Source: Streptomyces thinghirensis (GTDB lineage Bacteria; Actinomycetota; Actinomycetia; Streptomycetales; Streptomycetaceae). Taken from it: a DNA stretch of 64,000 nucleotides. Positions within the stretch are counted from its first letter, which is position 1, and the number at the start of each line of letters is the position of its first letter. A model generated the notes under the pieces. The model had not been told where the DNA came from, ran no database searches, and saw nothing but the letters and a program-made list of their open reading frames with translations. The translations under genes and the position numbers were made by a program. The DNA is taken from contig JAKFGP010000032.1 of the NCBI GenBank assembly GCA_021502835.1, positions 54,193-118,192 on the forward strand, in the 5' to 3' direction. Positions 20,474 through 29,945 of this stretch are shown in pieces.

Positions 20474-21838
20474 TCACGCGTACCGCAGCTCCCCGGCCGG
20501 ACCGAGCGGCCCAGCAGTGGCAGCGCCGTCGCCGCCGACAGGAGGCAGGACGCGTACACGCGCGCGGCGCGACCAGCAGGGCGGGTCCACGGTACCGAGC
20601 CGACGCCGGTCGCCGTGGAGTACCAGACGCCGACCGCCAGGCCCCCGGCACCGGCCAGCAGCAGGGCGGGCGCGAGCGGGGCGGCGGTTTCCAGCAGCAG
20701 GGCCGGTTCAGGACCGTACGCATGCACTCCCGCCGCGACCTGGGCGGCCAGGGCGCGGCGGCGGTTGGTCAGGGACTCGGCGGTGCCCACGGCGAGGGCC
20801 GGAGAGGGTGATCGCGAGGGCGACGAGGACGGCGGCGCCGGTCAGGTCGAGGCCGGTGGTGTAGTAGTCCAGGTCGGCGCCGAGGTGCCACCCCGGGAGC
20901 GCAGCTCGGTGAGCATCGCGTGCCGGACGCACAGGAACGCCGTACCGGCGACCGCCACCAGCAGGACCGCGGCGTGGGTGCGGGCCGGGGCCCACGGGTC
21001 GGCGCGCAGCCGTTCCGCCGCGATCAGCGGGGCGGCGGTCCGGGCCCGGTGGGCGAGCAGCCGCCCGGTGAGCCGCGCCGTCGCCCCCGACAGCCACACC
21101 GCACCGGCACCGACCGCGATGACCAGGGCGAACACGGTCAGCGGGCCCTGCCGGTAGTCCCGTCCGCCCGAACCGGAGCCGGTCGTGGTCACGGCGAGCG
21201 GCGCCAGCACCGCCACCAGGAGCAGCGCGGCCAGGAAGAGCCGCCCCGGGCCAGCGGCCCGTCGTCGGCCCCGTCCGGCGGACCCAGCCCAGCGGTGACG
21301 CCACCACCCGGCGCAGTGCCAGCGCCCCCGCCACCGCGCCCAGCACCGGCACCCCGACGGCGACCAGCGCGATGCCCGCCCAGGTCAGGGCGGTCGGGCG
21401 GCTCCACAGGCGCAGCAGGAGCAGGACGGAGAAGACGGTCACCACCGCCGAGCCCGCCAGACACGCGAGCCCGGTCTCCAGCGCCGCGATCCGCCGCACC
21501 TGCCAGGGCGTCGCCCCGGCCAGCCGCAGCCCGGCCAGCCGCCGGTCGCGGTGGACGGCACCGATCCAGGCGCACTGGCCGAGGAAGCCCAGCACCGGGA
21601 CCAGCAGCATCAGCAGGCTGACGATCACTCCGGCCCGGGTGCCGGGCTCGTTCAGCAGGCCGTGGCCGACCGAGACGGTCAGGCCGCCCTGAAGGGACGC
21701 GAGCGTGACGGCCGCCAGTGCGAAGCCCGTCGCGAGGGCCGCGCCCGTCGCCGTCAGCATGATCCGCCACCACTCCCGCCCGTCCGACCCGCGTACCAGC
21801 TGCCGGGCCAGCCGGACGTCCGAGGCCACCGTGCTCAC
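20474..21838 (-). CDS. FtsX-like ABC transporter permease
   Basis: About 455 residues with some eight to ten hydrophobic segments: RIMLTATGAALATGFALAAV, VIVSLLMLLVPVLGFLGQCA, DRRLAGLRLAGATPWQVRRI (typical of MacB/FtsX permeases), LTVFALVIAVGAGAVWLSG, and a C-terminal GLDLTGAAVLVALAITL. The start overlaps the stop of the ATPase gene (GTGACGGCGTGAGC). With the PadR gene upstream it forms a three-gene exporter unit. The last codons (GELRYA, TGA at 20474) are placed across a frame jump. Confidence 0.82.
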
Positions 21839-22544
21839 GCCGTCACCTCCAGCGGCGCCACGGCACCGTCCCGCAGCCGCACCTCGCGGTCCGCGTACGC
21901 CGCCACCTGGGCGTCGTGCGTGACCAGCAGCACCGCCGTGCCCGACTCCCGGGCCGTGTGCGCCAGCGCCGTCATCACCTGCTCGCTCGCCAACGGTCCA
22001 GCGCCCCGGTCGGCTCGTCCGCGAAGACCGCCTTCGGCCCGGTGACCAGCGCGCGGGCCAGCGCCGCCCGTTGCGCCTGCCCGCCGCTCATCTCGCCGGG
22101 ACGCGACTCCTCCTGCCCGGCGCACCCCGAACCGCTCCAGCCACTCGACCGGCCCGCGCCCGCGCCTCGGTGCGGCCGGTGCCGGCCAGCATCAGCGGCA
22201 GCGCCACGTAGTCCAGCGCCGTCAGCTCCGGAATCAGCTGCCCGAACTGGAAGACCACCCCGAAGTCGGTACGGCGCAGCTCGCTCAGCCGCTTCTCCGG
22301 CAGCTTCCTCCAGGCGCCGGCCGGCGTACGTCACCGAACCCGCGTCCGGGCGGACGATCCCGGCCAGGCAGTGCAGCAGCGTCGACTTCCCGCTGCCGCT
22401 GGCGCCCCCGTGACGGCGAGGATCTCGCCGGCCCGCAGGTCGACCGAGGCGCCGCGCAGGGCCTCCGTCCTGCCGTGGACTTCACCAGGCCGCGGCCGCG
22501 CGCAGCGGCCCCGCCGTGGTCCCGTTCGTGTCCCCGTTCGTCAT
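21835..22544 (-). CDS. ABC transporter ATPase (MacB/LolD type)
   Basis: About 230 residues. Walker A is broken by one base near 22405 ([17 protein letters not shown] when joined). [20 protein letters not shown] (Q-loop), a signature region read partly as [20 protein letters not shown], and [20 protein letters not shown] (H-loop) follow. It drives the FtsX-like permease downstream. Its ATG overlaps the PadR stop (ATGA). Confidence 0.85.
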
Positions 22545-23080
22545 GCTGTGCGGACCTCCGCGGTCAGGGTGGTGAGCCGGGCCGCCGTGCTGGTCATCCA
22601 ACGGGAGGTCGGCGTCCAGATGGTTGAGGGCGTAGTCGGCCGAGAGCACGGTCGTCAGGTCCGTGCCCGGGGCCGTCTTGACCGCCGTGAGCTCCCGCAT
22701 CCGGCCCATGTGAGCGGCGCGCTGGGCCAGCAGATAGGCGCCCGCGTCGCCGCCGGTGAGGATCGATACGACGACCTTGCGAAGATCTCGTTCGTCACGA
22801 ACGGGGCGGGCGGCGCGATCTCGCCCGCCCACCGCGTCAGTTCGCGGGCGCCCTCGTCCGTCGCGCGGTACGCGGTCCGCTCCGGCCGCCGTCCGACGCG
22901 ATGCCGTCGACCTCCGCGAGACCGTCCCGGACCAGGCGTTGCAGGGTCGCGTAGACCTGCCCGTAGGCCAGCGGACGGGCCTCGGGGAAGCGTTCGTCGT
23001 GGCGTCGCTTCAGGTCGTAGCCATGACTCGGCCCCGAGGCGAGCAGCCCCAGCAGGATGTGACGGGTGCCCGAGGGGCAT
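22541..23080 (-). CDS. PadR-family transcriptional regulator
   Basis: About 180 residues. The PadR winged helix reads MPLGH...LLGLLASGPSHGYDLK across jumps, then PLAYGQVYATLQRLVRDGLA, PERTAYRATDEGARELTRWA and FVTNEIF. The C-terminal helical region is AAHMGRMRELTAVKTAPG. It should repress its own operon with the ABC transporter until a toxic ligand binds. The ATG at 23080 sits 9 bp from a perfect 12-bp palindrome. Confidence 0.85.
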
Positions 23081-23089
23081 TATCCACTG

Positions 23090-23101
23090 AGTACATGTAC
23101 T
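23090..23101. promoter_or_regulatory. Probable PadR operator
   Basis: Perfect 12-bp palindrome AGTACATGTACT, extended by partial symmetry (CTG...GAG) on both sides. It lies 9 bp before the PadR start codon, consistent with autorepression of the PadR-ABC unit. Confidence 0.6.
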
Positions 23102-23327
23102 GAGGAATAGCTGACGAGGCAGTACCGGGTGTGCCGGAACCGGCCGGTTTGCAGATCTTCGGACGGGTTACGTGACTGTTTTGTCCGGGTTGGGGGAGAG
23201 TTCGCGAGAATGGAGGTGACCAGGAGCACGTTGTCGATGCTGGGGCGCCTGACCTCGCGCGGACTGGGTAGGGCTGCCGTAACGCGCCAAAAGCGTGCCC
23301 GAAACAACGCTCGACGAAGGAGACCCC

Positions 23328-23633
23328 GTGGCTGCACTGGCACCGCTTCTGCTCCCGGCCCCGTCCAAACCCGTGGCGGAGCCGTCCACCCCCTGGGCGG
23401 AGCCCTCCGCCGCCTCCGACACCCCGCACTACTGCGTCTTCGGCGCCACCGGCAGCTGCGCCGAGGCACCGCTCACCAGCGAACCGCCGCTGCCCGACGC
23501 CGAGCCCCTCACCAGCGAGTCGCCGTTCGCCGACGCCGTGCCGCTGACCAGCGAGTCCTCGCCCGAACTCACGGCGGACGTGCCGGAGCAGGGCGGCCCC
23601 TCCTTCGCCGTCCCGGAACCCACGAGGTCGTAG
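23328..23633 (+). CDS. Small protein with PLTSE repeats, function unknown
   Basis: 101 residues in one open frame from GTG 23328, with GAAGGAG 7 bases upstream. A hydrophobic start (VAALAPLLLPAPSKP) is followed by acidic Pro/Ser-rich sequence with two Cys (YCVFGATGSC) and then three PLTSE copies (PLTSEPPLPDAE, PLTSESPFADAV, PLTSESSPELT). It ends 9 bp before malQ. I do not recognise a family. Its close spacing suggests it is co-transcribed with malQ. The codon third positions are GC-rich as in neighbouring genes. Confidence 0.6.
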   Translation: MAALAPLLLPAPSKPVAEPSTPWAEPSAASDTPHYCVFGATGSCAEAPLTSEPPLPDAEPLTSESPFADAVPLTSESSPELTADVPEQGGPSFAVPEPTRS

Positions 23634-23642
23634 AGGTCACAG

Positions 23643-25819
23643 ATGCCAGCAGCCCGGCCGGCCGAGCCCCCCACCGAGGACCTTCCCGAGGATCTGACCC
23701 GGCTCGCCGCCCTGCACGGCGTCGCCACCTGCTACAGCCCGTCCCCGGACCGCACCGTCGCGGCCTCGGCCACCGCCGTCACCCTCGCGCTGGCCGCCCT
23801 CGGCGTGGACACGAGCACACCGGAGGCCGTACGCGCCGCGCTCGCCGCCCGCGAGTCGGTGCTGGGCGAACGCCTGCTGCCGCCCACCGTGGTCGCCTGG
23901 AGCGACGGCGGCACCCCCGCCGCCCTGGCCGCCCTGCCCGAGGGCACACGGCTGCGCGTCGACACCGAGCAGGGCGAGACCCGCGACGGCGCCGGGGGGC
24001 TTCCGGCCGGCGTCCACCGCCTGGCCGCCACCGTGCCCGACGGCCGGACCGCCCTGGCCCACCTGATCGTCGCGCCCGCCCGGCTGCCCGTCCCCGCCAC
24101 CCGCTCCTACGGACTCCTCGTCCAGCTCCTACTCCTCCTCTCCCGCCGCTCCTGGGGCATGGGCGACCTCGGCGACCTCGGCGAACTGGCCGCCTGGGCC
24201 GGACGCGCCCTCGGCGCCGGGTTCGTCCAGGTCAACCCGCTGCACGCGTGCCGTGCCCGGCGCCCCGACCGACCCCTCCCCGTACCGGCCCTCCTCGCGC
24301 CGCTTCCCCGACCCGGTCCACCTGCGGATCGAGGACGTGCCCGAGTTCGCGTACGTCACCGACCGCGAAGCGCGCCCGGGCCCTCAGGAGCGGGCCGGAC
24401 GGCTGCGCGAGGCCGTGCTGGAGAAGGACGCCCTGATCGACCGGGACGCCGTGTGGGAGCTGAAGCGCGAGGCCCTCGAACTGCTCCGCGAGGTCCCCTG
24501 GGACCCGGCCGCCGCGCCGCCTACTGCGACTACCTCGCCGAACAGGGCACGGCCCTGGAGGACCACGCGACCTGGTGCGCGCTCGCCGAGGTCCACGGCT
24601 CCGACTGGCACCGGTGGCCCGAGGGCCTGCGCGACCCCCGCTCGGCCGAGACCGACCACGCCCGCACCGAGCTGATGGACCGCGTCGACTTCCACACTCG
24701 CCTCACCTGGCTCACCGACACCCAGCTGACCGCCGCCCAGCGCACCGCCCGCGAGGCCGGGATGCCGGTCGGGATCGTCCACGACCTCGCCGTGGGCGTG
24801 CATCCGCGGGGCGCCGACGCGTGGGCGCAGCAGGGAGTACTTCGCCGCAGGCATGTCGGTGGGCGCGCCCCGGACGCCTTCAACGCCCGGGGCCAGGACT
24901 GGGGCCTGCCGCCCTGGCGCCCCGACCGCCTCGCCGAGTCCGGCTACGCACCGTTCCGGAGCCTGCTGCGGGGCCTGTTCCGCTACGCCGGAGCCCTGCG
25001 CATCGACCACGTCATGGGCCTGTTCCGGCTCTGGTGGGTTCCCGAGGGCCACCCGCCCACCGAGGGCACCTACGTCCGCTACGACGCCGAGGCGATGCTC
25101 GCCGTCCTGGTCCTGGAGGCGGCCCGGGCCGGCGCCGTGGTCATCGGCGAGGACCTGGGCACCGTGGAACCCGGCGGTGCGCGAGGCGCTGCGCGAACGC
25201 GGGGTGCTCGGCACCTCCGTGCTGTGGTTCGAGCGCGACTGGGCGGGCGACGGCCGCCCCCGCCCCCCGAGCGGTGGCGCGCCGACTGCCTGGCCACCGC
25301 CACCACCCACGACCTGCCGTCCACCGCCGCCCGTCTCACCGGCGAACACGTCGAGCTGCGCGACCGCCTGGGCCTGCTCACCCGCCCGCTGGAGGAGGAG
25401 CGGGCCGAGGCGTCGGCGGACACGGCCGAGTGGCTGGACGTACTGGCCCGGCTCGGCCTGCTGCACGGCACCGGCGGCGACACCGGCACCCCCTCCGAGG
25501 AGGCCGGCATCCAGGCCGTCCACCGCTTCCTGCTGCGTACCCCCGCCCGCATGGCCGGCATCTGGCTCCCGGACGCCGTCGGCGACCGCCGCCCGCAGAA
25601 CCTCCCCGGCACCTGGGACCAGTACCCGAACTGGCGCCTTCCGGTCGCCGACGCCGAGGGCCGCCCCGTGACCCTGGAGGACCTGGCCGCCTCGGCCCGG
25701 CTGCATGCCCTGATCGACGTCGTACGGGACCGGCGGCGGCGGCTGAGCGGTCCGCCCCCGGACCGCTCACGGCCCTCGTACGGCACCCCGGGCGCGCGGC
25801 CCTTCCGGCCGTTCGCTAA
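23643..25819 (+). CDS. malQ: 4-alpha-glucanotransferase (amylomaltase)
   Basis: About 720 residues, glycoside hydrolase family 77. It transfers alpha-1,4-glucan segments in maltodextrin/glycogen metabolism. Family landmarks: SYGLLVQLLLL...RRSWGMGDLGDLGELAAWAG, QVNPLHA, MPVGIVHDLAVGVHPRGADA, FNARGQDWGLPPWRPDRLAE, GALRIDHVMGLFRLWWVPEG (nucleophile Asp in RIDH), VVIGEDLGTVEPG (acid/base Glu), and TATTHDLPSTAA. ATG 23643. Frame jumps near 24250, 24520, 24840, 24880, 25180 and 25265. The end is taken as TAA 25819. Confidence 0.92.
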
Positions 25820-25828
25820 CTTTGCACC

Positions 25829-26112
25829 GTGGACAAGAAGAACGCCCTGCGCGCCGGCGCCCTGGCAGCCGGTACGACGCTGATGATGCTGCTCATGTCG
25901 TCCCCTCGCGCTCGCGCTGACCCGCGACGACGGCGACGACCCCGGCACGGGCCTGAGCGTCATCGAGACGCTGGGTCTCTACGTCGTGGCCCCGATCGCG
26001 CTGTTCGTGATCATCGCGGTCCTGGTCATGGTCCTGGACAGGTCCAAGGAAGAGCACCGCGTGACCTCCCGCAACATCAAGACCCGGCCCAAGGCCGACG
26101 CCAGAGGCCTGA
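25829..26112 (+). CDS. Small membrane protein
   Basis: About 93 residues from GTG 25829. A signal-like segment (GALAAGTTLMMLLMSSPALA after a one-base jump) is followed by an acidic stretch (TRDDGDDPGTG) and a membrane helix (LYVVAPIALFVIIAVLVMVL). A basic cytoplasmic tail ends ...NIKTRPKADA. The current frame runs on to 26192 through a terminator hairpin, so TGA 26110-26112 in the neighbouring frame is the likelier stop. Function unknown. Confidence 0.65.
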
Positions 26113-26127
26113 CGGCTCACTCGACTA

Positions 26128-26181
26128 CCGAGGGCGCCGGTCCCACCGCACACAGTGTGCGGGCGGGACCGGCGCCCTCGG
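26128..26181. terminator. Long terminator hairpin
   Basis: Near-perfect inverted repeat of about 25 bp per arm (CCGAGGGCGCCGGTCCC ... GGGACCGGCGCCCTCGG, with CGCACAC/GTGTGCG inside) and a one- to two-base loop. It lies between the small membrane protein (plus) and the marR gene (minus), serving both strands. Confidence 0.8.
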
Positions 26182-26247
26182 CGTGCGTGTGACCCTCATG
26201 TCGGCCGGGCGGGAGTGAGCAGCGGGCGGCGCCGGTTCGTGGGCCGC

Positions 26248-26757
26248 CTACTTCTCGGTGCCGGCGAGCAGGTCCTGCAGCAGGTCGGCCAGTTGGGCGG
26301 CCCGTCCGTCGTCGAGGGCGGACAGGGCCTCGGTCTGGGCGGCGAGGTCCGCGCCGACCGCCTCGTCGATCAGCTCCAGCCCCCGGTCGGTGAGCGTGAC
26401 CTGCAGTCCCCGGCGGTCGTGCGGGTCGGGGGAGCGGCGCAGCAGTCCGGCCCGTTCGAGTTTGTCGAGGCGGCCGGTCATGCCGCCGGTGGTGAGCATC
26501 AGCGTGGCCGAGAGCTGCCGGGGGGAGAGCGTGTAGGGCTCGCCGGAGCGGCGCAGCGTGGCCAGGGCGTCGAACTCCCCGCGGGAGATGCCGAAGCGCG
26601 AGTACGCCTTCTCCATCCGGTCGCCCATCGCGCGGGCGAGCCGGAAGACGCGCCCGAACACCTCCATGGCGGCCGTGTCCAGGTCGGGCCGCACCGCCGC
26701 CCACTGGTCGATGATCGCGTCGACGGGGTCCTTGCGCGGCTCGGGGCGTTCAGTCAT
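26248..26757 (-). CDS. MarR-family repressor
   Basis: 169 residues in one intact frame from ATG 26757. The winged helix is visible (YSRFGISRGEFDALATLRRS, LSPRQLSATLMLTTGGMTGR, LDKLERAGLLRRSPDPHDRR) and the C-terminal dimer helices end in LADLLQDLLAGTEK. It is divergent from an EamA exporter, with inverted repeats between them. It should repress that exporter and itself until a ligand binds. Confidence 0.93.
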   Translation of the reverse strand: MTERPEPRKDPVDAIIDQWAAVRPDLDTAAMEVFGRVFRLARAMGDRMEKAYSRFGISRGEFDALATLRRSGEPYTLSPRQLSATLMLTTGGMTGRLDKLERAGLLRRSPDPHDRRGLQVTLTDRGLELIDEAVGADLAAQTEALSALDDGRAAQLADLLQDLLAGTEK

Positions 26758-26792
26758 GCCACGAGTATCGGGACAACTCCGCTCGGCCGCAA

Positions 26793-26835
26793 GAAAGTAG
26801 CTTGACGGCTTCTTGCTTAGCACTAAGCTACTTTC
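26793..26835. promoter_or_regulatory. MarR operator pair overlapping EamA promoter
   Basis: Two nested inverted repeats: outer GAAAGTAGCTT (26793-26803) / AAGCTACTTTC (26825-26835), and inner GCTTAG-CA-CTAAGC (26815-26828). A plausible plus-strand promoter overlaps both: -35 TTGACG at 26802-26807 and -10 TAAGCT at 26824-26829, with a 16-bp spacer. Binding here would block the exporter gene. Confidence 0.75.
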
Positions 26836-26878
26836 CATTGAGCTTTTCGCGCTTGCCCATCTCCCTGAAGGGTGCTTC

Positions 26879-27809
26879 ATGGTCGCCGGCCGCTCCACCG
26901 TCATCGCGCTCACCGCCCTCGCCCCCGTCTCCTGGGGCACCACCTACGCCGTGACCACGGAATTCCTGCCGGCCGACCGACCCCTGTTCACCGGGCTGAT
27001 GCGGGCCCTGCCCGCCGGTCTGCTGCTGCTCGCCATCGCCCGGGTGCTGCCGCGCGGCGCCTGGTGGTGGAAGGCGGCGGCGCTGGGCGCGTTGAACATC
27101 GGGGCCTTCTTCCCGCTGCTGTTCCTCTCCGCGTACCGGCTACCGGGCGGCATGGCGGCCGCGGTCGGCTCGGTCGGCCCGCTGATCGTGGTCGGGCTCT
27201 CGGCGCTGCTGCTCGGGGCAGCGCCCCACCGCCCGGTCCGTGCTCACCGGCGTCGCCGCCGCGTTCGGCGTCAGCCTGGTGGTGCTGAAGGCGGCCGGGG
27301 CGCTGGACGCGGTCGGCGTGCTGGCGGCCCTCGCGGCCACCGCCTCCATGTCGGCCGGCATCGTGCTCACCAAGCGGTGGGGCCGCCCGGACGGTGTCGG
27401 CCCGCTCGCGCTCACCGGCTGGCGGCTGACCGCGGGCGGCCTGCTCATCGCGCCGCTCGCCCTCCTGACCGAGGGCGCCCCGCCCGCGCTGGACGGGCCC
27501 TGCGGTCGGCGGCTACCTCTACCTGGCGCTGGCCAACACGGCGGTGGCGTACTGGCTCTGGTTCCGCGGCATCGGCCGGCTCACCGCCCCCCAGGCCACC
27601 TTCCTCGGTCCGCTCTCACCGCTGACCGCCGCCGTCGTCGGCTGGGCGGCGCTCGGCCAGGCGCTGACGCCGGTGCAACTGGCGGGCATGGCGCTGGCGT
27701 TCGGGGCGACGGCCGCGGGGCAGCTCGCGCCGCGCGCGAAGGGCGCCGCACCTGCCACACCTTTCAGTTCTCCTTCAAAGAACAGGTCGAAAAGATTCGA
27801 TGGACCTGA
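26879..27809 (+). CDS. EamA/DMT-family exporter
   Basis: About 290-300 residues with ten predicted membrane helices in two EamA repeats (ALTALAPVSWGTTYAVTTEF, FPLLFLSAYRLPGGMAAAVG; then LAATASMSAGIVLTKRWG, AYWLWFRGIGRLTAPQATFL). It probably exports a small metabolite under control of the divergent MarR protein. ATG 26879 follows GAAGGG. Frame jumps near 27225 and 27500. The true stop lies somewhere between about 27740 and TGA 27809. Confidence 0.85.
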
Positions 27810-27868
27810 CGGGTCCGGCGCTGCGACGGTAGGTACGCCGCAATCGTCGCCCTGCCGAAAGGACCTCC

Positions 27869-28896
27869 GTGGCCGTAGCCGACCCCGGACCAGCACCACC
27901 CCCGCTCGCACCCCCGCCGCAACCCCCACCGCCCCGTCGCCCTCGGCATCGGGCTCGCCGTGCTCGCCACGCTCGTCTGGTCCGGGAGCTTCGTCACCTC
28001 CCGGGCCCTCGGCGACAGCGTGCCGCCCGTCCAGCACGCGTTCTGGCGCTGGGTGGTGGCCCTCGCGGTCGTCGCCCCCTTCGGCGCCCGGCGGCCTGGC
28101 GGCAGCGCGCTGATCCGGCGTCACCTCGGCTTCGTGCTCCTCGCCTCCCTGCTCGGCGTGACCGTCTACAACACCCTCGTCAACCAGGCCGGCGTCACCA
28201 CCCCCGCCGCCAACATGGGCATGATCATGGCGGCGTCCCCCGTTCTGATGGCGGTCTTCGAGCGGGCGGGCGGCGTACGGCTCGGCGCCCGCCGGGTCGC
28301 CGGGCTGCTCGTCGCCTGCACGGGCGTGCTCCTGTTGGTCTCGGGCGGGGCGTCCTTCTCGGCCGGCGACCTGTGGATGATCGCCGCCGCCTGCTGCTTC
28401 GGGTCGTACAGCGCGCTGCTGCGCCGCAGGCCCGCCGGTCTGGACGGAGCGGGGTTCCTCTTCACCACGTTCCTGTTCGGCACGGTCCTGCTGCTGCCCG
28501 CCCAGGGCGTCAGCTCTCGCCGTCCAGGGCGGCTTCAGCCCGACCCCGGGCACCGTCCTGCCCCTCCTCTACGTCGGTGTCGCCTCCTCCGCGGTCGCCT
28601 TCTTCGCCTGGAACAAGGCGATCTCCCTGATCGGCCCGTCCCGCGCCGGGGTCGTCTACTACCTCCAGCCGGTGTGCGTCGCCCTGCTGTCCTGGGCGCT
28701 GCTCGCCGAGCCGACCGGCTGGGCGCAGGCGGGCTGCATGGCGCTGATCCTCGGCGGCGTCGTCCTCGGCGCGGCCTCCGGGGGCCGGGCCGCGTCGGTG
28801 ACGGGCGCCGCCCCGCGGATAGGTTGCCGCCATGGCCGACTGGGACATCCGCAAGCTGCAGATCCTGCGGACGCTGCGGGAACGGGGGCACGGTGA
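27869..28896 (+). CDS. EamA/DMT-family exporter, second copy
   Basis: About 310 residues, ten membrane helices: LAVLATLVWSGSFVTSRALG, LGFVLLASLLGVTVYNTLVN, NMGMIMAASPVLMAVFERAG, SAVAFFAWNKAISLIGPSRA, LAEPTGWAQAGCMALILGGV. GTG 27869 follows GAAAGGA. The reading frame overlaps the start of the LysR gene by 65 bp. A frame jump could instead end it at TGA 28799-28801. Sequence similarity to the exporter just upstream is low apart from the fold. Probably regulated by the LysR protein that follows. Confidence 0.83.
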
Positions 28897-29734
28897 CCGC
28901 GACGGCCGAGGCGCTGCGCATGACACCGTCCGCCGTCTCCCAGCAGCTGACGAACCTCTCCAGACAGCTCGGCGTGGAGCTGCTCCAGGCCCAGGGCAGA
29001 CGGGTCCGGCTGACGGACGCGGCCCGGCTGGTGCTGCGGCACGCCGAGGCGGTGTTCGAGCAACTGGAACGCGCCGACGCCGAGTTGGCGGCCTACGCCC
29101 ACGGGGAGGCCGGCGAGGTGCGGGTCGGCGCTTTCTCCACCGCCGTACCCGCCCTCGTCGTACCGGCCGTCACCGCGCTGCGGGCGACGCACCCGGGGGT
29201 CGCGGTGCGGGTGCGGGAGGCCGAGGCGCAGGAGGCGTACGAGCTGCTGGCCGCTGGTGCGGTGGACCTCGCGTTGTCGCTGGCCGCCCAGGCGCCGAGC
29301 GCCGCCGACCCGCGCTTCACCCGCGTCCCGCTCCTCGCCGACCCGCTCGACGTCGCGCTGCCCGGCGACCATCCGCTGGCGCGCGCGGACGGGCTGCGGC
29401 TGGCCGACCTCGCCGCCGAGCCGTGGATCTTCGGCGGCAGCGGGCCCTGGTCCGAGATCACGCGCGGTGCCTGCGAGGCGGCCGGGTTCCGGCCCGACCA
29501 GGCCCACGCGGCGGCCGGCTGGACGGCGATCCTCGCGATGGTCGAGGCGGGCATGGCGTCGCCCTGTTGCCGCGCATGGCGGCCGTGCCGCGGGACGGCG
29601 TGGTGATGCGTGAACTGCACGCCGACCGCCCCGTCCGGCACGTCGTCGCGGCGGTGCGCAAGGGCGCGGGCGAGGGCGCCGCCGTCGGAACCGTCCTCAC
29701 GGCCCTGCGCACAGCGGCGGACGCCCGGCCATGA
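28832..29734 (+). CDS. LysR-family regulator
   Basis: About 300 residues. The helix-turn-helix is IRKLQILRTLRERGTVTATA with ALRMTPSAVSQQLTNLSRQL, then a substrate-binding domain (GEVRVGAFSTAVPALVVPAV, LALSLAAQAPSAADPRFTRV, GDHPLARADGLRLADLAAEP, MGVALLPRMAAVP). Two frame jumps, near 28890 and 29558. Transcribed with the EamA exporter upstream. Confidence 0.9.
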   Translation: MADWDIRKLQILRTLRERGHGDRDGRGAAHDTVRRLPAADEPLQTARRGAAPGPGQTGPADGRGPAGAAARRGGVRATGTRRRRVGGLRPRGGRRGAGRRFLHRRTRPRRTGRHRAAGDAPGGRGAGAGGRGAGGVRAAGRWCGGPRVVAGRPGAERRRPALHPRPAPRRPARRRAARRPSAGARGRAAAGRPRRRAVDLRRQRALVRDHARCLRGGRVPARPGPRGGRLDGDPRDGRGGHGVALLPRMAAVPRDGVVMRELHADRPVRHVVAAVRKGAGEGAAVGTVLTALRTAADARP

Positions 29735-29887
29735 ACGCTACGGGGGGCACGGCCCTGTACGCACGCCCCCGGGACCCGCCCCTGAATGTCCCCGGGACCG
29801 GCCGCTGGACACACACCGGGGGCGCGCCTTCGGGTACGCAAGCACCCCCGCATCCCGCACCCCCCGCGCGCCCGCCCCAGCCGCGAC

Positions 29888-29918
29888 GGGGGCGCCCGGC
29901 GCAGTGCCGGGCGCCCCC
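29888..29918. terminator. Bidirectional terminator
   Basis: Perfect 13-bp stem GGGGGCGCCCGGC / GCCGGGCGCCCCC with a 5-base loop, between the convergent LysR and pepN genes. Confidence 0.8.
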
Positions 29919-29945
29919 GAGGGCGTGCTTGTGGCGTGGCGTCGC

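Noticed and set aside
23328..23633. RiPP precursor peptide
   Set aside because: Two Cys and repeats are suggestive, but there is no modifying enzyme, leader motif or transporter in the unit; kept only as an unknown small protein.
24384..25706. 440-codon minus-strand open frame opposite malQ
   Set aside because: Mirror image of malQ codons; Gly/Gln-rich and without domain similarity.
27519..28553. 344-codon minus-strand open frame
   Set aside because: Antisense to two EamA exporter genes whose helices are clear.
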